Assembly (NCBI GenBank): GCA_019753105.1
Contig: JAIELJ010000003.1
Location: 62,001 to 126,000 of the forward strand
Direction of reading: 5' to 3'
DNA: 64,000 nucleotides
Origin: Hyphomonadaceae bacterium
Lineage (GTDB): Bacteria; Pseudomonadota; Alphaproteobacteria; Caulobacterales; Aquidulcibacteraceae
Below are positions 1 through 6,935 of the stretch, one piece after another. Each line of letters starts with the position of its first letter. Position 1 is the first letter of the stretch. The position numbers were made by a program, and so were the translations under genes. The notes below the pieces were generated by a model. That model worked only from the letters and a program-made list of their open reading frames with translations, was not told the DNA's origin and searched no databases.

Positions 1-7
1 GCGATGA

Positions 8-994
8 TTACGGAGCAGTGCGGCGCGAAAGGATGACCCGACGCTCGCCTTCGCGTTCGGCCTGCAGATTGAGACTGGTCGACATCAGCTCTATGAACGC
101 TTCGGGATCGGCGTGGACGTAACCGCCGACGCGTTCAGCGCCGAGCGAGGGATCAGAAAGTTCAAATTGCCAGCCCGTCTGTTGTGAGACTTCAGCGATC
201 GCCTGGTTTAGTGTCTCCCCATCAAACGCCAACATGTTGTCACGCCATGCAAGGCGGCGGGGGATTGCTTCGGCGTTGATCTCCACCAGTTCGGCATTGC
301 CTTGTGAAAGCACGATCTCTTCGTTCACCTGCGCGGTGACTGTTGCGCTTTGACCTCCGAGCAGACCTCCGCGGTCGGCGGCGCCGGAGACTGACCCTCG
401 GAGGACAGTGGTGCGGACTGTATCGCCGGCGATGCGCACCACGAACTCCGTGCCGAGCACGCGAATGTCGCCCTGCGGCGTCTCGACGATGAAGGGCCGG
501 CGCTCGTCGTGCACGACATCAAAGAGGGCGGAGCCCGCCGTGAGATGAACGCGGCGTTCGTTCTCTTCGATCGCCACCGATGCTTCGCCGGCGCCGGAGA
601 GCGTGATGGTGGAGCCGTCGTTCAAGGTGATGGTGCGAATTTCGGCGGGTGCGGTGACATAGTGTTGGCCCGGCACCGGCGTAGGGGAGCGCGTGAACCA
701 GTAGAGGCCGCCGATCGCCATCAGTGCGGACGCGGCGATCGCGATGACGGGCCGCGCCCAGCTGTTGTGCCGTGGCGCGATGTCATTCGCGCCGGCTTGA
801 CCTTTGAGCGCTGGATTGCCGGCGATCTTCGACCAGGTGCGCTGGAGCGCTTCAAAGGCGGCCGCGTTGGCGGGATCGGCGCTGCGCCAAGCTTCGAACT
901 CAGCGCGTTCCGCCGCCGACGGCTCGCCGTTCATGCGGACGATCCAATCGCTCGCTTGGCGCTCGGCTTCAGTGAGGGTGCGCCGCCCTGGCAT
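8..994 (-). CDS. FecR-family anti-sigma factor
   Basis: Inner-membrane regulator expected to hold the ECF sigma factor encoded just upstream and release it on a signal from an outer-membrane TonB receptor. At 328 aa it has the family layout: a cytoplasmic N-terminal DUF4880-like part (residues 1-65, with the DWIVRMNGEPSAAERAEFEAW stretch characteristic of sigma binding), one membrane span near residues 79-100 (ALMAIGGLYWF), then a periplasmic FecR beta domain (RTITLNDGSTITLSG, RVHLTAGSALFDV, FIVETPQGDIRVLGTEF). It follows the sigma gene by 11 bp on the same strand. The TonB receptor that usually follows would lie beyond the window edge. Family assignment is secure; the signal is unknown. Confidence 0.93.
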   Translation of the reverse strand: MPGRRTLTEAERQASDWIVRMNGEPSAAERAEFEAWRSADPANAAAFEALQRTWSKIAGNPALKGQAGANDIAPRHNSWARPVIAIAASALMAIGGLYWFTRSPTPVPGQHYVTAPAEIRTITLNDGSTITLSGAGEASVAIEENERRVHLTAGSALFDVVHDERRPFIVETPQGDIRVLGTEFVVRIAGDTVRTTVLRGSVSGAADRGGLLGGQSATVTAQVNEEIVLSQGNAELVEINAEAIPRRLAWRDNMLAFDGETLNQAIAEVSQQTGWQFELSDPSLGAERVGGYVHADPEAFIELMSTSLNLQAEREGERRVILSRRTAP

Positions 995-1005
995 TGATCG
1001 CAGTC

Positions 1006-1506
1006 TTAAAGTTCTGGATCGGCAAGCGCGAGGTGCAATTGCGCCAATGCCTCGGTGATGTAGCGCTGGATGGTGCGGCGGGAGACGCCCATGCGCTGGG
1101 CGACTTCCGGTTGGGTCAGGCCTTCGACCAGATGCAAGAGCAGCGCTTGCTTGAGATGCGGCGCGAGCGCGCTCATGGCCGCGTCAGCGGCGGCCGCTTC
1201 TTCGGCGGCGATCAGCTGAGCTTCGGGATCGGCCGTGTAGGCCGGCGCTATGGTTTCGATATCGGCGTGTGCTTCGGTCTTGGCGTTGGTCTGACGGCGG
1301 ATGTCGTTCAGCGCCAGATTGCGCGCGGTGGCGGCGAGGTATGCGCGCGGAGAGGCGATCTCCTCGACGTTCGCGCCCACGAGCTTGGTGAAGGCGTCCT
1401 GGGTGATGTCTTCGGGAGAGACACGAGGGCCAAAGCGGCGGAGGAAGCGCAACAGGCGAGGGGCTTCCTCTTCGAAGAGGTTGGCCCAGTCGAGGGTGGA
1501 GCTCAT
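1006..1506 (-). CDS. ECF RNA polymerase sigma factor (FecI type)
   Basis: A 166 aa extracytoplasmic-function sigma factor. Region 2 is visible at residues 8-75 (LFEEEAPRLLRFLRRFG, then EDITQDAFTKL and SPRAYLAATARNLALNDIRR). Region 4 is at 110-160 with a helix-turn-helix (LTQPEVAQRMGVSRRTIQRYITEAL). It precedes a FecR gene, the standard pairing for cell-surface signalling. Its ATG overlaps the stop of the upstream 120-residue gene by ATGA, so the two are probably translated together and transcribed from the C-box region. That is unusual, because FecI genes normally lead their operon. Confidence 0.93.
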   Translation of the reverse strand: MSSTLDWANLFEEEAPRLLRFLRRFGPRVSPEDITQDAFTKLVGANVEEIASPRAYLAATARNLALNDIRRQTNAKTEAHADIETIAPAYTADPEAQLIAAEEAAAADAAMSALAPHLKQALLLHLVEGLTQPEVAQRMGVSRRTIQRYITEALAQLHLALADPEL

Positions 1507-1865
1507 GTGGCGCTCTCCCCGGCGAGGAGAGCGGCAAGCTCGTCAATGCGGGAGAGGGGGTAAGCTTCGATCTCGCCGGTGAGATGAGGCTGGTCTTCAG
1601 CAGTGTAGACGATGGCGGCGCGGGTGAAGTCGCCTTGGGCGATCATGTTTGCGAGGTCGCAATAATCGCCTCGGCCGGCAAATTCGATGCAGCGAACAAC
1701 TGCCGTTCGGTTCGCTGGCCCCAGCAACACGAAGTCGATTGCGCGTGGTGACGCCCATACCTTGGCAATCAGCCTCAAGCCGCTCGCATTGAATGCGCTT
1801 TGAATTCGATCCGTTGGTTCTGAGAGCGACACAGTAGAGCTCACCGACGATACCTGCGTCCGCAC
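1503..1865 (-). CDS. Small protein with Mrr/PD-(D/E)XK-like fold pattern
   Basis: Function not recognised. The longest frame gives 120 aa from a GTG directly abutting the C-box repeat; internal GTG codons would also fit and no good ribosome-binding site is visible, so the message may be leaderless. Residues about 42-110 follow the strand-helix-strand order of Mrr-type nuclease cores: an Asp strand (AIDFVLL), a second strand (TAVVRCIEF), a helix (DYCDLANMI), a strand (AAIVYTA) and a closing LSRIDEL. The Lys of the E-x-K signature is absent, so it may be inactive or a different fold. It overlaps the sigma-factor gene by 4 bp and is divergent from the first XRE regulator across a shared operator. 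Confidence 0.55.
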   Translation of the reverse strand: MRTQVSSVSSTVSLSEPTDRIQSAFNASGLRLIAKVWASPRAIDFVLLGPANRTAVVRCIEFAGRGDYCDLANMIAQGDFTRAAIVYTAEDQPHLTGEIEAYPLSRIDELAALLAGESAT

Positions 1866-1896
1866 AATAGGGACTATAGTCCCTGGTGACTATAAG
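1866..1896. promoter_or_regulatory. C-box-like operator, copy 1
   Basis: Contains the perfect 16-bp palindrome AGGGACTATAGTCCCT (1869-1884) followed by a second half-site GGTGACTATA (1885-1894). GACT-N-AGTC palindromes in tandem are the signature of controller-protein operators in restriction-modification loci (for example C.Esp1396I-type sites). It lies between the divergent Mrr-like gene and the first XRE gene, so it could control both. A 29-bp stretch is repeated exactly at 2131-2159. Confidence 0.8.
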
Positions 1897-1919
1897 CCCG
1901 CTTGCGTTTGTTCTGGTCA

Positions 1920-2135
1920 ATGAATTGGCCGCGCATTGTCGGTGCGAACATACGCCGCCTCCGAAAGGATCGAGGCGCGACTCTTGAGGATATCGGTGAC
2001 GCCGCCGAATTGGATGCCGGGTATCTGGGCAAGATCGAGCGAGGTCTAGAGAACCCTTCCCTGAATAAGCTCGTAGCAATAGCTTCTGCGCTGGGCGTGG
2101 ATCTTGGCGTCTTCTTCGAGAGGCCAAGTAAATAG
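1920..2135 (+). CDS. Controller-protein-like XRE regulator, copy 1
   Basis: A 71 aa single-domain HTH_XRE protein starting MNWPRIVGANIRRLRKDRG, with recognition region EDIGDAAELDAGYLGKIERG and the ending of the C-protein/XRE fold (LVAIASALGVDLGVFFERP). Size matches R-M controller proteins (about 75-80 aa). The ATG at 1920 is preferred over a TTG 18 bp upstream because family members start close to this motif. There is no Shine-Dalgarno sequence, as in many leaderless C genes. A C-box precedes it and a second copy overlaps its stop codon, which suggests autoregulation. DNA binding is secure; a true C-protein role is inferred. Confidence 0.85.
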   Translation: MNWPRIVGANIRRLRKDRGATLEDIGDAAELDAGYLGKIERGLENPSLNKLVAIASALGVDLGVFFERPSK

Positions 2136-2163
2136 GGACTATAGTCCCTGGTGACTATAGTCA
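2131..2163. promoter_or_regulatory. C-box-like operator, copy 2
   Basis: Repeats 29 bp of the first operator exactly (AGGGACTATAGTCCCT at 2134-2149). Here the second site is complete: TGACTATAGTCA (2152-2163) is a perfect 12-bp palindrome, whereas in copy 1 it is only a half-site. It overlaps the stop codon of the first XRE gene and sits 20 bp before the ATG of the second, the position expected for an autoregulatory C-protein operator. Confidence 0.82.
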
Positions 2164-2183
2164 TTGTCCCGTCCATTCTCACG

Positions 2184-2390
2184 ATGGACTGGCAGGCCAT
2201 CGTTGGCGCGAATATCTTGAAGCTAAGAAAGCGTCGCGGCCTGAGCCAAGAAGAGCTCGCAGTCGACGCCGAGATCGACGTGACCTACCTCCGGGGCATC
2301 GAACGCGGTCGTCGAAATCCGAGCTTGATGGTCATGGTTCGCCTTGCGGACCAGCTGGGCGTTCACCCAACCAAGCTATTGCAGGATTGA
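2184..2390 (+). CDS. Controller-protein-like XRE regulator, copy 2
   Basis: A 68 aa HTH_XRE protein (MDWQAIVGANILKLRKRRG, SQEELAVDAEIDVTYLRGIERG, ending VRLADQLGVHPTKLL). It is clearly paralogous to the preceding regulator and aligned with it along its whole length. An upstream in-frame GTG at 2151 lies inside the operator, so the ATG at 2184 is preferred. No Shine-Dalgarno sequence is visible. Tandem paralogues, each behind its own copy of the same operator, suggest a duplicated switch; whether they bind each other's sites cannot be told from sequence. Confidence 0.85.
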   Translation: MDWQAIVGANILKLRKRRGLSQEELAVDAEIDVTYLRGIERGRRNPSLMVMVRLADQLGVHPTKLLQD

Positions 2391-2430
2391 ATCGAATGCG
2401 AACCGCGCGATGCGCGGACGCGCTCTTGTG

Positions 2431-2480
2431 AACCGAGCCGCGCAGTGCGCGTCTCGGCCCTTCGGGCTTCGATCGCTTTC
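2431..2480. repeat. Non-coding motif shared with 36668-36713
   Basis: An ACCGAGCC block, a short variable spacer, then GTCTCGGCCC-TTCGGGCTTC and a TCGC tail. A clearly similar stretch occurs at 36668-36713. The block contains nested GC-rich inverted repeats (CGAGCC against GGCTCG-like, CCCTTCGGG). It lies in the gap after the second XRE gene, where no gene is visible. Its recurrence suggests both places belong to the same mobile element. Confidence 0.5.
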
Positions 2481-2548
2481 GCGCTTGTGTGACGGCGAGT
2501 TGCGCACGGACGAACTAAAAAATGTGGGATGAAGGGCTGACGACGTGA

Positions 2549-2974
2549 TCAAGCGGGAGGAAGGTCGAGCTTCACCCCGAAGTATCCGCAATTATCGTGA
2601 CCGCGATCCCACCCGCCAACGATCTTCGCTTGGCATCTTGCCGTGATCTCTGGATGTCCAGCCGCCGCCAACTCCCGCCTGTAGTTGCGTGCGTTCTCGC
2701 GGCTCAGGTATCCGACAACACGTCCGTCTATTCTCACTTGAACCGCTTGGTTGTCGCGCGGGTTCGAGTCTTCGAGAATTAGAATGGCATCGACGATCTC
2801 GTTGCAGCCATCTTCGGTGCGACCGCCAGCGGCGATTTCAATCGCATTCTGATACTGCAACTCGCCCACGACATCGATGGCGAAAAGCCCCGGGCCGGGT
2901 AGGTTGGCTTCAACGAGAATCTGGCGGCTCCCGAACAGCCAGCCAAGCAGCGAATTGTGAGCGCGTGTGATCAT
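2549..2974 (-). CDS. HIRAN-domain protein
   Basis: A 141 aa protein from the ATG at 2974, chosen because it overlaps the stop of the upstream nuclease-like gene (ATGA). Residues about 35-140 fit a HIRAN domain: VVGELQYQNAIEIAA, then AILILEDSNPRDNQAVQVRIDGRVVGYLSRENARNYRREL and a final CQAKIVGGW...YFGVKLDL. HIRAN domains bind 3' single-stranded DNA ends or damaged forks and are often fused or linked to helicases and nucleases. Here it stands alone, with a short hydrophobic N-terminus. Translational coupling suggests it works with the upstream nuclease-like protein. Confidence 0.75.
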   Translation of the reverse strand: MITRAHNSLLGWLFGSRQILVEANLPGPGLFAIDVVGELQYQNAIEIAAGGRTEDGCNEIVDAILILEDSNPRDNQAVQVRIDGRVVGYLSRENARNYRRELAAAGHPEITARCQAKIVGGWDRGHDNCGYFGVKLDLPPA

Positions 2975-3822
2975 CGGCCATACCCCGCCGATTGCTTCCA
3001 ATGTGGAAGCTCTTCCCAAAACATCTTGCCGAACTTATCGAAGCCCGCGCTCTGGAAGATGTCGCTCATTCTCCACGTCGCAAGCTGACCGTGACGAGCA
3101 TAGTAGATTCCAACGTGGCTGAAAGGCTTTTGATATGGGGGATCAATGGCGATCCCGCCGCGACCGTGCAACACCGCGTAACCCGCGAGTTGAAGCACAT
3201 AATCAAAAGCGGCTTCCATGTTCTTCACGACCTTGAAGTCGATCAAGGTGGTGTCCAAAATCAAATCGGCATCGGCGCCGCCGACTTCGCGGGATGCGGC
3301 GAACACGGGATTGAGGAAGCAGATTTCGCGCGCGTCGAATCCCTTCGCGACTTCAAACACTCTCAGCAACGCCGTAAGTTCCGTGGTGACTTCGGGGGAG
3401 GGTTTGAAATCGGGGTCAAATCCATCAGGATAGCGAAGCAGATAATCTGTGTGCGCTAGGAATTGAACGAGTTCGATGGCGCGGGGCGCGTCCGAGCGCA
3501 GCGCGGCGCCGATCTCTTCTCTGGCGCCGAGAATGAGTTTCTTCCACTTGCGAGCCTGGGTCTTCGTGCATCGCCATTCGAGCGCGTTCACGCAGGTTTC
3601 GGCCACCCATGGCCGCGAGTGGATTGTCACACCTTCGGGCAAACGCGAAGCCAAACTGATCCGCGCCAGATAGTCGAATGCCGTTCCGACGAAACTCGGA
3701 TTCTTGGTCAGCGACGGCGCCAGCATGGCCCACGGTCTGATCTTCCTCGCCTCCGCATTGTGCAGAGCCTTAAAGGCATCGCGTATCGGTGTGTGCTTTT
3801 CGAGATAGCGCGTTAGACTCAT
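2971..3822 (-). CDS. Putative PD-(D/E)XK-fold nuclease
   Basis: A 283 aa protein of no named family that I recognise. An N-terminal GTAFDYLARISLA helix (residues 46-58) and a later GGADADLILDTTLIDFKVVK segment (181-200, candidate Asp186, Asp195 and Lys197) followed by a helix with Gln211 (QLAGYAVL) match the order of a PD-(D/E)XK active site. It is first in a two-gene unit with the HIRAN protein and divergent from the 119 aa gene. Together with C-box regulators close by, a DNA-cleaving role is plausible. No methyltransferase recognisable as a restriction-modification partner is present nearby. Confidence 0.6.
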   Translation of the reverse strand: MSLTRYLEKHTPIRDAFKALHNAEARKIRPWAMLAPSLTKNPSFVGTAFDYLARISLASRLPEGVTIHSRPWVAETCVNALEWRCTKTQARKWKKLILGAREEIGAALRSDAPRAIELVQFLAHTDYLLRYPDGFDPDFKPSPEVTTELTALLRVFEVAKGFDAREICFLNPVFAASREVGGADADLILDTTLIDFKVVKNMEAAFDYVLQLAGYAVLHGRGGIAIDPPYQKPFSHVGIYYARHGQLATWRMSDIFQSAGFDKFGKMFWEELPHWKQSAGYGR

Positions 3823-3977
3823 GCGGGGCTCCGGCGAAACTCCAGCATGACACGCGGGGATTGAAATCCCGTTTCGCCCAGCTTCCTGGTTTAAGAAGCG
3901 TGAATGTCGCCGCCGGGGGTTCCGGTTTATTTATCGTTTTCGAGTATGGATGCCCCATTACTCGGAGGCCGCCGCCC

Positions 3978-4337
3978 ATGTTTGGTTTCAAGGCAAGAGC
4001 GCGCGTCCGCGCTCAAAAGGGGGCCGCAGAGTTGGCGGCTTTCGACCGCGAGATTCACAAGCATCTGAGCAACTTCGTTGCCGCGGTGCTCGCCGAATAT
4101 GGTGGGCAAGAGCCGTTTGCGACATGCGCCTATGATCTTCAGCTTGGCATTGACGCCGTGCTTTTGAAGGGCGCGGCCCCGTTCAGCGAGGAATTGAATG
4201 CTGCCGGTGAAGATGTTTCTTCTGGCGGCATGATCGCGGGAGCCGCGCGCGGCACAGCCTACGTGACTGGCAGAGTCGAGGCCAAGTATCTCGACGATAT
4301 GCGGTTCAGGATGAACAAGCACACAGCCGGCGCGTGA
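3978..4337 (+). CDS. Hypothetical protein
   Basis: A 119 aa soluble protein starting MFGFKARARVRAQKG. The ATG at 3978 has a clear GGAGG (3964-3968) nine bases upstream, which decides the start over longer frames. Composition is mixed alpha with a helix at 20-45 (ELAAFDREIHKHLSNFVAAVLAEYGG by eye) and no signal peptide, metal-binding Cys cluster or known motif. It is divergent from the nuclease-like gene and ends 16 bp before a truncated XRE remnant. Function unknown. Confidence 0.6.
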   Translation: MFGFKARARVRAQKGAAELAAFDREIHKHLSNFVAAVLAEYGGQEPFATCAYDLQLGIDAVLLKGAAPFSEELNAAGEDVSSGGMIAGAARGTAYVTGRVEAKYLDDMRFRMNKHTAGA

Positions 4338-4353
4338 TCATAGAGGGGGCATC

Positions 4354-4410
4354 GTAGCGGTAGCCTCTGCGCTGGGCGTAAGTCTTGACGTCCTCTTTGA
4401 TAGGGCCTGA
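4354..4410 (+). pseudogene. 3' remnant of a controller-like XRE gene
   Basis: Eighteen codons plus stop (VAVASALGVSLDVLFDRA) match the C-terminus of the first XRE regulator (VAIASALGVDLGVFFERP), and the DNA is similar over about 57 nt (roughly three quarters identical by eye). No upstream HTH, start codon or C-box accompanies it. It is therefore a broken copy, lying on the far side of the nuclease/HIRAN/119 aa block from the intact copies. Confidence 0.75.
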
Positions 4411-4435
4411 GCATCTGCGCGGCGAAGCTGACGCC

Positions 4436-4798
4436 TCACGGTTCGAGTTCCCAACCTTTGCCCCAATGTTTGACGCTCTTGCCTGACCGGCTCTTTCCCT
4501 TCGGCCAGTATATCCGCCTATACTTGTGTCCCTCAAACTCAACGATCACGCCTGAATTGGCGTTGGGCGCGATCGCATCGAGCTTCGCGAAGAGTTCTTC
4601 CTGGGGAGTTCTCTCGATGTCGCCTTGCGCCTTTAACGCTTCAGCCAGTTCATCGACGCGCTTTCGGGCATTCACGCGCTGCGTGTGAAATTTGTTGGGA
4701 TTGTTGCTGCTGTCGTTGGCCCATGCGTTGTCCCAACGCTCAACTTCGGCCTTTGCGCATTCCAGGTTTTGAAGCGTGACACGGGGGTTGTCGCTCAT
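4436..4798 (-). CDS. Hypothetical protein co-operonic with TcmP
   Basis: A 120 aa charged protein, probably helical in the first half (NLECAKAEVERWDNAW, RVNARKRVDELAEALKAQG) with a small basic beta-rich C-terminus (VIVEFEGHKYRRIYWPKGKSRSGKSVKHWGKGW). Its ATG overlaps the stop of the TcmP gene (ATGA), so it is translationally coupled and likely part of the same unit. I do not recognise a family. The basic Trp/Lys-rich tail could bind nucleic acid, which is inference only. Confidence 0.7.
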   Translation of the reverse strand: MSDNPRVTLQNLECAKAEVERWDNAWANDSSNNPNKFHTQRVNARKRVDELAEALKAQGDIERTPQEELFAKLDAIAPNANSGVIVEFEGHKYRRIYWPKGKSRSGKSVKHWGKGWELEP

Positions 4799-5946
4799 GC
4801 CTGCCTCAACCGGATGATGTCTTCATCGCGAGGCTTGCGGTTGCCGCCACCCCAGGTGTTTTCAATGCGGCCGCTTTTTGCGAGCGTGACGCAAATATCT
4901 TTTACGTTGGTCTCGCGCAGCATGTAGGCCTGCAGGAGGCCGACAACGACGCTAGAGAAGGCGAACGGGCCATAGAGCGGTAGTGTCTCCAATAGATCGT
5001 TGGTGGCTAACACCATTTGCTCTTCGACGATCTGGTCGATCGAACCTTCGACGATCTGCGCCTCGTGCGAAGAAAATAGATCGAGAAGGCCAGTTTTGTT
5101 TTCGCGCTTTCGTTCCTTTGCGGCGACGCGGTTCTTCGCGTGCTCACGTAACGCGTCGTATTCGGTCTGGCGAAAGGTAATCAGGCCCTTTTTGTCCTTT
5201 GTGGCGTAGGCGATAAAGAAATGTGGGCGTTCGTCGGTCGCCTTGTCGATCTTCGTGGAGACGACAAAGTCAAAATTGCCGGCGCTCTGCAGTGTCGTGC
5301 GGAAGAGCTTCTCAACGGCTAGGCCGCGCGGCAGGTTCGGATCAAGCCGATCACGCCAGCCGGGGCCGCCCAGGATCGGGTCGAGGGAGGCAATCGTCGC
5401 CTCGTCTTCGCTATGGGCGAAGCGGTTGACGAATTCATACATGAAATTGATCAGCACCTCGCATTTGGGGCGCGTGAACAGCGTTTTGATTTTCTCGAAC
5501 GGATAGCCGGTCCAGCCAGTTGGATCGATGAAGATCAGCGGGAACGACGTGCCGATGAAAGCTTGGATCTCGTCAACTGCGTCCTCGAACTTGCCCGAGT
5601 GCGTTCTGATCTCAAAGTCGGCCTCCGGTCGGTTGAATGGCGCGACCGCATCGTGCAACTGCGCGAATGCTTCGGCATTGGCTTCGGAGAAGAAGCAGCG
5701 GATTTTGGGCCGGCGCTGATTAGGACGCTCAGAGATCTTCGCCTGAGCATCCTGCAGGACAGAGATTGCGATCATGAACGAAGAATCTGCGAAGTCCTCT
5801 GTCCGGGTTTCCCATGGGCCAGAGAAGCCATCGACGTATGTTACGTCAAAATAAGGCAGGACCTTAAACGCGAGCGCCTGCAAATAGCGTTTCAGAATGA
5901 AGTGCTTGGCTTGAGTTTGCTCGCGCCCGACATAGGCGTCGCTCAC
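4795..5946 (-). CDS. tcmP: Three-Cys-motif partner protein TcmP (paralogue A)
   Basis: A 383 aa protein with the TcmP signature: an N-terminal KHFILKRYL helix, a Rossmann-like glycine loop YVDGFSGPW (residues 37-45) and a second acidic loop IFIDPTGWTGYP (138-149), where methyltransferases carry a DPPY-like motif. The C-terminal third ends in a domain that may be a winged helix (LPLYGPFAFSSVVVGLLQAYMLRETNVKDICVTLAKSGRI). TcmP proteins are known only as partners of three-Cys-motif proteins, and one lies 12 bp upstream here. The function of the family is unestablished; a nucleotide or nucleic-acid modifying role is inferred. Confidence 0.85.
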   Translation of the reverse strand: MSDAYVGREQTQAKHFILKRYLQALAFKVLPYFDVTYVDGFSGPWETRTEDFADSSFMIAISVLQDAQAKISERPNQRRPKIRCFFSEANAEAFAQLHDAVAPFNRPEADFEIRTHSGKFEDAVDEIQAFIGTSFPLIFIDPTGWTGYPFEKIKTLFTRPKCEVLINFMYEFVNRFAHSEDEATIASLDPILGGPGWRDRLDPNLPRGLAVEKLFRTTLQSAGNFDFVVSTKIDKATDERPHFFIAYATKDKKGLITFRQTEYDALREHAKNRVAAKERKRENKTGLLDLFSSHEAQIVEGSIDQIVEEQMVLATNDLLETLPLYGPFAFSSVVVGLLQAYMLRETNVKDICVTLAKSGRIENTWGGGNRKPRDEDIIRLRQA

Positions 5947-5958
5947 GTGTCGGCCTTT

Positions 5959-6717
5959 CTACTCCGCTGCGATTTGGGCGGCGCGCTTGTTCGCGCTCGA
6001 CTTAGGATATTGGTTCCATTCCCGGCCCTTGAGCAAGCGTCCGCCAGATTTCGGGCGCACGCCGCCCCATTGCTTAAAGAAGAACGCGACCTTCTGTGCT
6101 CGGCATTGCTTCAGGATTTCAAGCGCCCAGGCCTCTTCCATTGGCCGGCTGCGCGGTCCGCTCTCGCCGCCGACGATCGCCCAATTGATGCTGGTGAGAT
6201 CAACCGCGCCGACCGGACCTAGCAGCGGTTCGAACGAGATGAACTTGGTAGACGCTTGCGCGGCACGTAGGTGTTTGATCCTCACAGTGTTCTTCGCGTC
6301 TTCGACCGACACGCCAAGCCAAATATGCGGCGGAGCCAAACCGTCGCCGTAGCGATGCTTTAAGTAGCGCGTCAGCAACGAGCTGCGTTTCGTCAGCACT
6401 TGGAATGTATGCCAGTCGGCATGCTCCATCGTGTCAAAGACTTTGTCGATGAACGCGCGCGGCACTTCCTTATGGAAAAGGTCGGACATCGAGTTGACGA
6501 AGATCCGCTTTGGCTTTTTCCACGAAAGCGGCTGGGTCACCCGCTCCGGTCTGAGCGTGAGATCGAAGCCCGTTTCAAATGGATGGTTAGGCACGCCTCG
6601 GAATCGCTCCGAGAAGCGTTCAGCGTAACAGAAGTCGCAGCCGGCCGTCAGCTTTGTGCACCCTGTCACAGGGTTCCACGTCGCATCGGTCCATTCGATT
6701 TCGGTCACCGTCGACAT
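5959..6717 (-). CDS. Three-Cys-motif protein, phage Gp37/Gp68 family (DUF5131)
   Basis: A 252 aa protein starting MSTVTEIEWTDATWNPVTGC. The family Cys motif is C-x6-C-x2-C (Cys20, Cys27, Cys30, in TKLTAGCDFCYAERF), reminiscent of a radical-SAM cluster loop but with different spacing. Further conserved blocks are SMSDLFH, FQVLTKRS, WLGVSVED, FISFEPLLGP, WAIVGGESGP and FFFKQWGG. Those match the DUF5131 family almost end to end. It leads a three-gene minus-strand unit with TcmP-A and the 120 aa protein. Chemistry is unproven; Fe-S-dependent nucleic-acid or nucleotide modification is inferred. Confidence 0.92.
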   Translation of the reverse strand: MSTVTEIEWTDATWNPVTGCTKLTAGCDFCYAERFSERFRGVPNHPFETGFDLTLRPERVTQPLSWKKPKRIFVNSMSDLFHKEVPRAFIDKVFDTMEHADWHTFQVLTKRSSLLTRYLKHRYGDGLAPPHIWLGVSVEDAKNTVRIKHLRAAQASTKFISFEPLLGPVGAVDLTSINWAIVGGESGPRSRPMEEAWALEILKQCRAQKVAFFFKQWGGVRPKSGGRLLKGREWNQYPKSSANKRAAQIAAE

Positions 6718-6935
6718 GCGGATCATTCTAGAACATAATACGAACAAATACTAGCGGTTCGTGTGCGCCAAGCCGAATAAGCAGGCGGCGCGCGCATCGT
6801 CCAGGATTGGTTTTGCGAGCGAAAAATTCGAGCGAGCAAGTCACAGCGTGACGAAAGCGACCGAAGCATTTCATTAACTATACGCGCGCAGCGTTTGAGA
6901 CTTTTTAACAAGGGCGACTGATCGGAGGAGAGGGC

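Noticed and set aside
2971-3822. Restriction-modification system with the C-box regulators
   Set aside because: No DNA methyltransferase or specificity subunit was found nearby. The TcmPs have Rossmann-like loops but lack DNA-methyltransferase target motifs, so a classical R-M call is not supported.
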